64,000 nt of DNA from JBGQOJ01 sp052119585 (lineage in GTDB: Bacteria; Pseudomonadota; Alphaproteobacteria; Rhodobacterales; Rhodobacteraceae): NCBI RefSeq assembly GCF_052119585.1, contig NZ_JBGQOJ010000006.1:62001-126000 (forward strand), written 5' to 3'. Below are positions 56,965 to 64,000 of the stretch, piece by piece. Made by a program: the position numbers and the translations under genes. Each line of letters opens with the position of its first letter. The first letter of the stretch is position 1. The notes under the pieces are model-generated. The model ran no database searches. It was given only the letters and a program-made list of their open reading frames with translations, and was not told the DNA's origin.

Positions 56965-57906
56965 ATGGTCGATGAGGTCTGGCTGCATATCGGGACGCCG
57001 AAATCGGGGTCTTCGTCGTTGCAAAAGTTCCTGATGGCCGCTGGCGGGCCGGGCACGGGCGCAGGGTTTAGCTATATCACCCCCAATGGCCGCGACACCG
57101 CCAATGAATTTGCCATCGCGTTCAACCGCGACCGGACCACGGATCTGGCGCGTATCGCCGCCGGATTGAACGCCCGCATCGCGCAGGACGCGGCGCGGGT
57201 CGGCGTGATCTCCAGCGAGATGTTTTACGGCTTTGCGCCTGATGTCCTGTTTCGCCACATGCCGAACTTGCGCAATCGCCCCCTGCATGTGGTCGTGTAT
57301 ATGCGCAGGCAGGACGCCTATATCGAGGCCGCCTTTATCCAGAAATCCAAGAACGGGCGGTTTTACGGCACCCTTCAGGAGTATATCGAGAAATTCGACG
57401 GAAGCGGCGCTGACTACGCGGCGATGCTGGCCCCGTGGGAAGGGGTCGCGGACGGGGTAACATTGCACCCGCGCGTCTATGACAAGACGATGATGGACGC
57501 GGGCGGGATCGTCGCGGATTTTTGCGGGTTGGTCGGCCTGCCTTTGTCCGGAACAACAGAGGCGGATATCAACGTATCGCCCGGCCTGAACCGTGTGCAG
57601 ATGTTCCAGATGATCGCCAGACACAAGTTGGCCGATCCGCGCAAATTCCAACGCCATTTCGCGCAGCACTATCCGCAGCGCCGCGAAGACAAACAACCGA
57701 TTATGACCGACGAAGAACGGCGGGTCTTTCTTGACCGTTTTACGGCGGGGAACGAGATGCTGCGCGCCCGGTATTTCCCGGACCGCGACTGTTTGTTCGA
57801 GATGCCGACAGGCGGGACACCGTCGTCCGGGGCCGATGCGTTTTCGCCCGCCCAGCTGCGCGAGTTGGAGCAGATATTCGCGGCGCTTGCCGCGCTTCGG
57901 CAATGA
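56965..57906 (+). CDS. Sulfotransferase-like protein
   Basis: A 313-residue protein. It opens VWLHIGTPKSGSSSLQKFL, where TPKSGSSSLQ is the loop that binds the 5'-phosphosulfate of PAPS in sulfotransferases. The 3'-phosphate region may be VVVYMRRQDAYIEAAFIQKS, with Arg and a later polar residue. The size fits carbohydrate sulfotransferases. It lies ten bases after one GT2 gene and overlaps the next by four bases, so sulfation of the product of this cluster is likely. The acceptor is unknown. Confidence 0.8.
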   Translation: MVDEVWLHIGTPKSGSSSLQKFLMAAGGPGTGAGFSYITPNGRDTANEFAIAFNRDRTTDLARIAAGLNARIAQDAARVGVISSEMFYGFAPDVLFRHMPNLRNRPLHVVVYMRRQDAYIEAAFIQKSKNGRFYGTLQEYIEKFDGSGADYAAMLAPWEGVADGVTLHPRVYDKTMMDAGGIVADFCGLVGLPLSGTTEADINVSPGLNRVQMFQMIARHKLADPRKFQRHFAQHYPQRREDKQPIMTDEERRVFLDRFTAGNEMLRARYFPDRDCLFEMPTGGTPSSGADAFSPAQLRELEQIFAALAALRQ

Positions 57907-60110
57907 CCGGTCCGCCAAAACCCGAACCGCCAAAGTCCGCGCACAGCCCCCGAATTCTGCGCGACAGTCTGACACCCGTTGCAATAGGCGACTTTGTTTG
58001 CCTTGACGCGCAGATCGCCGCCGCAGATCACGGCTTTGATCTGACCTGTTTTTTCGCCGCCGCACCGGATCGCGCGGGCGAGGGGCAAGACCGCGATTTC
58101 GCCGGACTTGTGGGGATACAGAGGCTGGGCGACAGCGCGGACAGACCCTTTGTCAGCACCGCCAATCTTGCCGCACGGGTAGAAAATGTAACCTTGTCGC
58201 TGGCAGGGCACAGCGCGTCCTGCCCGGCTTTTGCGGGCGGTGCAGGGCCGCTCGACGGGGCCGATGTGATTCTTGGGCACCGCCACCATGAAGGCGCGGC
58301 TGCCGTGCAGGACTGGCTGATGTTTCACGCGGCAGTGCACGGGTGTAGCGCCGCGATTGTCCTGAACACCGGCGATAGCCTTGACGAGGCCGATCTGGCG
58401 CGTGTCACGGGGATGTCGCATGTCCTGCTGCTGGATTGTGCCGGATTTGGCCCAAAGGCCCCCGAGGTTCTGTATCGGCTGGCTTTGTCCCGTTACCTGC
58501 GGCAGGCGGCAGGGGTGGCTGTTGTCGATGTTTGCGATCTGATCCAGCCGCTGGCGGATGGCCGGACCTGTTTCGCCGTGGCGCGGGACCAGCCGGATGG
58601 CAGGCTTCCGTTGCAGGGACGGGCCATCTATCCCTGGCGCATCCGCAAAGGGGCAAGCCCGGCGTTCGGAGATCATATTTGCACGCCTTTGGGTTCTGAA
58701 TTTAATCAATTCAGGGTTTGTTTTTCACAAAAATTGATAGCTGAAAGTCAAATATGGACAATAGACCTTGCGCCAGACCTTGCACCGACCTCTGGCCGCG
58801 ACAGCGACAGGGGCGGTGCATTTGACCGGCATATGTGCCTGTCCCAACCCGACAAGACACCGCAACAACTGATCGACAAGAAAACCTTGTTCGAGGATGC
58901 AGGTCTGGTCGCCCGCGCGTCGGGGTTTTTCGACTTCAAACCCGTGCGTGCGCCCGTTGTCGATGCGGCCCCGTCGGCAATGACCGGGTCCCGATCTGCG
59001 ACGGGCCGCACCGCGATTGTCACCTGTATGCGGAACGAAGGACCGTTCATTCTGGAATGGCTGGCCTATCACCGGATGATCGGTGTGGATGACATCCTTG
59101 TCTATACCAACGACTGCACCGACGGCACGGACCGGTTGCTGGATCTGCTGGCGGATCGCGGGCTTGTGGTGCGGCGGGACAACCCGTTTCAGGACATGGG
59201 CCTTGCGCCGCAACATGCCGCGCTGACCGTCGCCAGCGATGAACCCGTGATCCGGGACGCCGATTATGTGATCGGGATGGATGTGGATGAATTCATCAAT
59301 ATCCACGTCGGGCAGGGGCACCTGCGGGATCTGTACGGGGCGGTGCCCGATGCCAATATGATTTCAATGACATGGCGGTTGTTCGGCAACAGCGACGAGG
59401 CCGGTTTCAGGGATGCGCCCGTCATATCGCGTTTCACGCGCTGTGCGCCGCACTACATCCGCCGCCCGCATCAGGCCTGGGGTTTCAAGACGGTGATGCG
59501 GAATGTGGGGCTGTTCAAGTCCCTTGGTGTGCACCGGCCGCGCGGGCTGGTGCGGGCAAAGGCCATGCAGGTGAACTGGGTGAACGGCTCTGGCGAACCG
59601 ATGCCGCAGGCGTTTTTGAAAACGGGGTGGCGGTCCGGCAAGGGCAGCTATGGCTATGATCTGGTGACGCTGAACCACTATGCGGTGCGCGATGCGGAAA
59701 GCTTTCTGGTCAAGCGGGACAGGGGCCGCGTGAACCATACCGGGCGGGATCAGGGGCAGGCCTATTGGTTCCGGATGAACAACAACGCCCGGAATGACAT
59801 CTCGATCCAGCGCCATCTGCCCGGACTGCAAACGGCCCTTGCGGCCCTGCTGGACGATCCCGAAATCAGGGCGGCCCATCTGGCCTGTGTCGACGCACAT
59901 GTCGCACGGATCAGGGCGCTGCGTGCAGAGCCGGTGTTTGACGACCTGTATCAGGCGCTGGTGTCCGCGCGGTTCATGGCCCTGTCGCGGATGCACCATC
60001 ACTTTGGGATGAACGTGTTCCTGACTGGCCCGCAGGTTATTCCCGACACCGTGTTCGATCCGGCCCTGCCCGAGGGGTTTTTCTTTAACTGCGCGCGGCC
60101 GGATGGCTAG
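57903..60110 (+). CDS. GT2-type glycosyltransferase with a second, apparently degenerate N-terminal transferase region
   Basis: A 735-residue protein. Residues 368-690 are a full GT2-type domain (TAIVTCMRNEGPFILEW, DVDEF at 460-464, WVNGSGEP, LNHYAVRDAESFLVKRDRG). Residues 1-345 have no clear family. However, VQDWLMFHAAVHGCSAAIVL at 135-154 followed by NTGD can be laid on the ILEWLAYHRMIGVDDILVYTND region of the true domain, with no DxDEF kept. Bases 58687-58765, encoding about residues 262-287, are strikingly AT-rich for this gene. It overlaps the sulfotransferase gene (ATGA) and ends in a shared CTAG with the convergent gene. Confidence 0.8.
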   Translation: MTGPPKPEPPKSAHSPRILRDSLTPVAIGDFVCLDAQIAAADHGFDLTCFFAAAPDRAGEGQDRDFAGLVGIQRLGDSADRPFVSTANLAARVENVTLSLAGHSASCPAFAGGAGPLDGADVILGHRHHEGAAAVQDWLMFHAAVHGCSAAIVLNTGDSLDEADLARVTGMSHVLLLDCAGFGPKAPEVLYRLALSRYLRQAAGVAVVDVCDLIQPLADGRTCFAVARDQPDGRLPLQGRAIYPWRIRKGASPAFGDHICTPLGSEFNQFRVCFSQKLIAESQIWTIDLAPDLAPTSGRDSDRGGAFDRHMCLSQPDKTPQQLIDKKTLFEDAGLVARASGFFDFKPVRAPVVDAAPSAMTGSRSATGRTAIVTCMRNEGPFILEWLAYHRMIGVDDILVYTNDCTDGTDRLLDLLADRGLVVRRDNPFQDMGLAPQHAALTVASDEPVIRDADYVIGMDVDEFINIHVGQGHLRDLYGAVPDANMISMTWRLFGNSDEAGFRDAPVISRFTRCAPHYIRRPHQAWGFKTVMRNVGLFKSLGVHRPRGLVRAKAMQVNWVNGSGEPMPQAFLKTGWRSGKGSYGYDLVTLNHYAVRDAESFLVKRDRGRVNHTGRDQGQAYWFRMNNNARNDISIQRHLPGLQTALAALLDDPEIRAAHLACVDAHVARIRALRAEPVFDDLYQALVSARFMALSRMHHHFGMNVFLTGPQVIPDTVFDPALPEGFFFNCARPDG

Positions 60111-61156
60111 GCCGAAGTGTCGCGGGCCATCTGCAGGCGCCGCATGTGCAGGCGCGCCTGTTCTTCGGATGGTGGGGTGCTGTCCCCAAGCAACGACAGC
60201 CGCCAGCGCAGTTTTATGACGTCGGTCTGTTCCAGTAGGCGTTCAAGAGCCTGCCGGTGGAAGGCCAGGCAGTCCGCATGTCGCGCGGCTGTGTCGGTAT
60301 CCGCCAACAGCTGTGCCATTTTCGCGGTCGTTGCGGGCAGCATGTCCCTGATCCGGTCGTCACTGACCGAGTTGAAGTTGCGTTCCGCCCAGTAATCCAG
60401 ATCGATCCTGCGGGTCATGTGGTTGGGTAGGCCGCGTGCGCGTTTCAGGATGAATTCGTCGGCAGAGCGGACGGAATAGTGATTGAGGCAGGCCAGCGTC
60501 GGTCCGCAGTTCTGTCCGTAAAGGCTGATGGTGGCATCGCTTTGCGCAAAGCTGTCAGAAAGCCTGCGCCCCGAAGGACCAAGCCAACGCGCCGGGGCCT
60601 TTGCCTTTCCGCGTGGGCGGTGCACCCCCAGTTGGCGGAAGGCCTTGGGCCGGATCAGGGATTTGAACAGATGGGCCATCCAGAAATGGATGTCCTCGGG
60701 CGCGGCGCGGGTGAACCGTGCGGGGGTCATGCCCGGCGTGATTTCCATCTGCCTTGCGGACCCGAAGAACCGCCAGGGCAGAGCGATTGCGTCAGTCTGG
60801 CCACCGATCTCCTGCATCGCGGCTATCATGTCCTGCACAGAGGCAAGCGGCGGCGCGAGGGTCAGGAACTCGTCGCAATCAAAGAACATGACCCAGTCCG
60901 CAGCCGTCACCAAAGGATGGTCATTCGCGATCTGAAGCGCCTGCCATTGCACCGACTTCTTGCCCGATGGTCTGAAAGGCAGATGCGTCACCGACGGCGT
61001 GCGGGCCAACGCATCAAGAAGGGCATCGCTGCCATCCTCGCAGTCATGGGTCAGCACCAGCATGTGGTCGAACCCTGCGGCCAAATGATGCGCGATCCAT
61101 TCGACGCAATACGGGCCATCATTCCGAAGGCAGGTTATTCCGACAACTCCGGCCAT
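60107..61156 (-). CDS. GT2-type glycosyltransferase (divergent member)
   Basis: A 349-residue transferase on the opposite strand, from the same family as its neighbours but more distant. Matching parts are GITCLRNDGPYCVEWIAHHL, LTHDCEDGSDALLDAL, the acidic motif DCDEF at 93-97, WRFFGS, LGVHRPRGKAKAP and LNHYSVRSADEFILKRARG. The start at 61156 (MAGVVGITCL) is chosen over a longer, Arg-rich reading that overlaps the promoter side. Its stop and that of the convergent gene use the same four bases. Confidence 0.82.
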   Translation of the reverse strand: MAGVVGITCLRNDGPYCVEWIAHHLAAGFDHMLVLTHDCEDGSDALLDALARTPSVTHLPFRPSGKKSVQWQALQIANDHPLVTAADWVMFFDCDEFLTLAPPLASVQDMIAAMQEIGGQTDAIALPWRFFGSARQMEITPGMTPARFTRAAPEDIHFWMAHLFKSLIRPKAFRQLGVHRPRGKAKAPARWLGPSGRRLSDSFAQSDATISLYGQNCGPTLACLNHYSVRSADEFILKRARGLPNHMTRRIDLDYWAERNFNSVSDDRIRDMLPATTAKMAQLLADTDTAARHADCLAFHRQALERLLEQTDVIKLRWRLSLLGDSTPPSEEQARLHMRRLQMARDTSA

Positions 61157-61211
61157 CTTGCCTCTTTCTTTCGGCGCATGGCCAGAATTGGGCACTGTCG
61201 TGCGGGGCTGC

Positions 61212-62432
61212 CTAGAAAAACGCCTGCAAGCCGGTGATCGCGCGGCCAAGGATCAGCGCGTGAACGTCATGCGTGCCCTCGTAGGTGTTCACCGTTTCAA
61301 GGTTCACCATATGGCGCATGATCTGGTAATCTTCCTGAATGCCGTTGCCGCCGTGCATATCCCGCGAGGCCCGCGCGATATCCAGTGCCTTGCCACAGTT
61401 GTTGCGCTTCATGATCGAGATCATCTCTGGGGCCGCTTTGCCCTGATCCATCAGACGCCCCACCTGCAACGACCCCTGAAGGCCCAGCGTGATTTCCGTC
61501 AACATATCGGCCAGCTTTTTCTGGAACAGCTGCGTCTGCGCGATGGGTTTGTCGAACTGTTTGCGGTCCAGACCGTATTGCCTTGCCGCATGCATGCAGA
61601 ATTCCGCAGCCCCCAGAACACCCCAGGAAATGCCATAGCGGGCGCGGTTCAGACACCCGAACGGCCCCTTCAGCCCCTCGACGAAGGGCAGCAGGGCCTC
61701 TTCGCCCACCTCGACCCCCTTCATCACGATCTCGCCTGTGGTCGAGGCGCGCAGCGACAGCTTGCCGCCGATCTTGGGGGCGGACAGGCCGTCCATGCCC
61801 TTTTCCAGAACAAAGCCGCGAATCTTGCCGTCATGCGCGTCGGACTTGGCCCAGACCACGAACACATCCGCAAATGGCGCGTTCGAGATCCACATCTTCG
61901 ATCCGGTGATCCTGTAGCCCGTCGCGGTCTTTTCGGCGCGGGTTTTCATGCCGGCGGGGTCGGACCCCGCGTCGGGTTCCGTCAGGCCGAAACAGCCGAT
62001 GAATTCGCCCGATGCCAGCTTCGGCAAATATTTCATCCGCTGCTCTTCGGTGCCGTAGGCATAGATCGGATACATCACCAACGAGGATTGCACCGACATC
62101 ATCGAGCGATAGCCGCTGTCGACGCGCTCGATTTCGCGTGCGACCAGCCCGTAGGTGACATAGGACGCGCCCAGCCCGCCGTATTGCTCTGGCAGGGTCA
62201 GGCCCAGCAACCCGGCCTCGCCCATTTCGCGGAACATGCCGGGGTCGGACACCTCGTCGCGGTAGGCGGCGATCACGCGCGGTTGCAGCACATCCTGCGC
62301 AAAGGTTCGCGCCGCGTCGCGCAGCATCCGCTCGTCCTCGGTCAGCTGGTCCTCCAGACGCAAGGCATCTTCCCAATCAAAGCGCGACAGGTCGGGGGCG
62401 TCTTTGGCGGAAAGCTTGGGCTGCATGGTCAT
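61212..62432 (-). CDS. gcdH: Glutaryl-CoA dehydrogenase
   Basis: An FAD-dependent acyl-CoA dehydrogenase that oxidises and decarboxylates glutaryl-CoA to crotonyl-CoA in lysine/tryptophan breakdown (406 residues). It has CFGLTEPDAGSDPAGMKT (substrate/FAD segment), GYRITGSKMWISNAPFADVF, and the catalytic Glu in TYEGTHDVHALILGRAITG. These segments fit glutaryl-CoA dehydrogenase better than other family members. The start is MTMQPKLSAK, with GGAG upstream; the second Met is possible. Confidence 0.92.
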   Translation of the reverse strand: MTMQPKLSAKDAPDLSRFDWEDALRLEDQLTEDERMLRDAARTFAQDVLQPRVIAAYRDEVSDPGMFREMGEAGLLGLTLPEQYGGLGASYVTYGLVAREIERVDSGYRSMMSVQSSLVMYPIYAYGTEEQRMKYLPKLASGEFIGCFGLTEPDAGSDPAGMKTRAEKTATGYRITGSKMWISNAPFADVFVVWAKSDAHDGKIRGFVLEKGMDGLSAPKIGGKLSLRASTTGEIVMKGVEVGEEALLPFVEGLKGPFGCLNRARYGISWGVLGAAEFCMHAARQYGLDRKQFDKPIAQTQLFQKKLADMLTEITLGLQGSLQVGRLMDQGKAAPEMISIMKRNNCGKALDIARASRDMHGGNGIQEDYQIMRHMVNLETVNTYEGTHDVHALILGRAITGLQAFF

Positions 62433-62528
62433 TGGTATTCTCCGGATGAACCTTGATTGACCACAGGCTTAACAAGGCATTGGCCGCAGGGCAATTCCCG
62501 CATTAGGTCGCACAGGCTGAAGCAGAGG

Positions 62529-63566
62529 CTAAAGTGCCTCTTTGTCCAGCCACCTGGAGACAAACGGGGCGGCAAGAATAACGACAAAGATCCGCAACAG
62601 GTGATGCGCCACGACAAAGCCGACGTCGGCGCCCGCCACAATGGCGATCACCGCCATTTCGGCCTGCCCGCCGGGCAGGAACGCCAGAATGACCTCAAGC
62701 GTGCCAGCGGGCGACACCAGAAACACCGCCTCGACAAAGACAAGCGCGATGATCGCCAGAAACAGGCTGTAGACCAGTCCGGCCCCCACATCGATACGCA
62801 GTTCCCGCCCGGTTATACCGGCGTATTTCGATCCGACCGCGATGCCGATAAAGAACTGCGCCGCCCAGATCATTTCGGCAGGGGGGCGGGACTGGATGAT
62901 GCCGGACAGCGACAGAACCGCCGTCAGGATCAACGGCCCAAGGATTGACGCGCCGAACATGCCGATCCGCTCTGCGCCTTTCCAGCCCAGCAGGCCCGCG
63001 GCGATCATGATCAGGATTTGCACAACGCCCACATCGGTGGCGGGGCGGCCCGGAGCGGCGGACAGGTCGATGCCGTAGGCCAGCGTCATCAGGATCGGTG
63101 CCGCCGTCACGATGACCAGAACGCGCGTCGCATGGATCAGCGACATGGCGCGCACGTCGCCGCCCGCCTCTTCGCCAAAGATCAGCATATCCTGCAACCC
63201 GCCCGGCATCGCCGAATAGAACGAGGTGGCGTGGTTGAACCCCATGACATAGCGGAAAAACGGATACCCCACCGCCCCGATCACCGCCACAAACAGCGGG
63301 ATCAAAAGCAATGTCGGCCCGTAGCCGGGTAACTCCTGGATCAGGTTCGGCGTCACCGTCGTGCCGATTGCCACCCCCAGAAAGGTGCGCATCACCACGC
63401 CGAATGTCCCCATGCCCTGCAAAGGCGCGCCGGCCAGCGCGAAAACCAGACATCCGACCATCGGCCCCAACAACAATGGCAGCGGCAGCGACAGCGCGAT
63501 GAACGCCGCAGCACCAAGGGCGGCAGCGACAAGGGTCATCAGGCGGGTTCTTGTCAACGGATTCAT
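62529..63566 (-). CDS. AbrB family membrane protein (duplicated AbrB domain)
   Basis: A 345-residue polytopic protein with about ten hydrophobic segments in two related halves, each with a PGG or PGGQ turn (YSAMPGGLQDMLIFGEEAGGD in the first, split here, and FLPGGQAEMAVIA in the second). This is the AbrB/TransporterAbrB family, sometimes mislabelled as ammonia monooxygenase or as a transcriptional regulator. E. coli AbrB gave the name. Its transport substrate is unknown. It stands alone and lies 96 bases after gcdH on the same map side. Confidence 0.85.
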   Translation of the reverse strand: MNPLTRTRLMTLVAAALGAAAFIALSLPLPLLLGPMVGCLVFALAGAPLQGMGTFGVVMRTFLGVAIGTTVTPNLIQELPGYGPTLLLIPLFVAVIGAVGYPFFRYVMGFNHATSFYSAMPGGLQDMLIFGEEAGGDVRAMSLIHATRVLVIVTAAPILMTLAYGIDLSAAPGRPATDVGVVQILIMIAAGLLGWKGAERIGMFGASILGPLILTAVLSLSGIIQSRPPAEMIWAAQFFIGIAVGSKYAGITGRELRIDVGAGLVYSLFLAIIALVFVEAVFLVSPAGTLEVILAFLPGGQAEMAVIAIVAGADVGFVVAHHLLRIFVVILAAPFVSRWLDKEAL

Positions 63567-63673
63567 TGCCTCTCAATGCCGCAGGCAAGAGGCAGGCGCA
63601 AGCATAAGACCAAAGGCCCCCTTGACGCGGTGCATGGGGCATGCAGCTTTAGCCATTCAGAAGGAGTGTGACC

Positions 63674-64000
63674 ATGACTGACCAAACGGTTTCAATCGAC
63701 GCGGTGCAGCAGATGCTGGCAGACCAGAACTACGTCTGCGGGCGCGCGCTGGCGACGGTGGTCTTTTTGTCCCTGCGTCTGGGCCGCCCCTTGTTTCTGG
63801 AGGGCGAGGCAGGCGTCGGCAAAACCGAGATCGCAAAGGCCATCGCCGCCGCCCTTGGCCGCCGTCTGATCCGTTTGCAGTGCTACGAAGGGCTTGACGC
63901 GTCCAGCGCCGTCTATGAGTGGAACTTTGCCGCGCAAATGATCGCCATCCGCACGGCCGAGGCCGCAGGGGGCGCGGACCGCGATATGCTCAAGACCGAG
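63674..64000 (+). CDS. MoxR/CoxD-type AAA ATPase (partial)
   Basis: The first 109 codons of a gene that continues past the right edge. It starts MTDQTVSIDAVQQMLADQNY with AAGGAGTGTG just upstream. Walker A is EGEAGVGKTEIAKAIA, followed by LIRLQCYEGLDASSAVYEWN, a segment typical of the CoxD-like branch of MoxR ATPases. Such ATPases act with a von Willebrand A-domain protein to mature metal enzymes, for example molybdenum CO dehydrogenases. The partner is expected downstream, outside the window. Confidence 0.85.
   Translation, partial: MTDQTVSIDAVQQMLADQNYVCGRALATVVFLSLRLGRPLFLEGEAGVGKTEIAKAIAAALGRRLIRLQCYEGLDASSAVYEWNFAAQMIAIRTAEAAGGADRDMLKTE

Noticed and set aside
62529..63566. Membrane protein read as an ammonia monooxygenase or AbrB-type DNA-binding regulator
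   Set aside because: The sequence is a polytopic membrane protein throughout with two related halves; it has neither the metal sites of the monooxygenase nor a DNA-binding domain.

Overview
The window looks like chromosomal DNA of an alphaproteobacterium of the order Rhodobacterales, most likely the marine roseobacter group. The signs are high GC, a complex I operon carrying the extra genes typical of this order (DUF5337, DUF5333, a carboxymuconolactone decarboxylase-like gene, and NuoE with a helix-hairpin-helix tail), the gene strings tatABC / DUF815 ATPase and nlpD-pcm-surE, and a recurrent intergenic motif built around GGATATTT...CCAAGAAGAA. The genus cannot be told from the sequence alone. 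No rRNA, tRNA, CRISPR array, insertion sequence or prophage was seen.

Layout. 1-2540: end of a leucine/isovalerate degradation cluster (biotin-carrying subunit of an acyl-CoA carboxylase, a GST, HMG-CoA lyase, an enoyl-CoA hydratase). 2742-20191: all 14 nuo genes in the order A-B-C-D-E-F-G-H-I-J-K-L-M-N, with seven accessory reading frames between them, running on into birA, coaX and the RNase J gene, which ends at a strong terminator at 23402-23439. 23606-26985 (minus): a DEAD-box RNA helicase and prfC. 27157-31741: truncated haemoglobin, a Hint-domain protein, an SDR that lacks the usual catalytic Tyr, a double-domain universal stress protein and an Fe/polyamine-type ABC ATPase. 31925-35402: a WYL regulator, tatABC and a DUF815 ATPase. 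35592-49414 (all minus): nlpD, pcm, surE, an SDR, purF, cvpA, radA, a PqiA-like gene, mlaF, mlaE, alr, dnaB, pyrE and pyrC.

49542-61156 is the most unusual part. It is an accessory glycan cluster built from a small set of reused modules: a GT32-like transferase domain (twice), a GT2-type transferase with DxDEF (four clear copies and one apparently decayed copy), an alpha/beta-hydrolase-like domain (once with the GxSxGG nucleophile motif, once with the Ser lost), a methyltransferase domain and a sulfotransferase. They are fused in different combinations, up to a three-domain protein of 1067 residues. I infer synthesis and decoration (methylation, sulfation, perhaps acyl transfer or removal) of a surface polysaccharide. 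No polymerase, flippase or export gene lies in the window, so the product is unknown. The window closes with glutaryl-CoA dehydrogenase, an AbrB-type membrane protein and the start of a MoxR-type AAA ATPase.

Five intergenic spacers (near 23.5, 31.8, 35.5, 40.6 and 45.8 kb) carry members of one modular repeat family, four of them as inverted pairs. The only stretch over 300 bases without a gene is 50496-50830.
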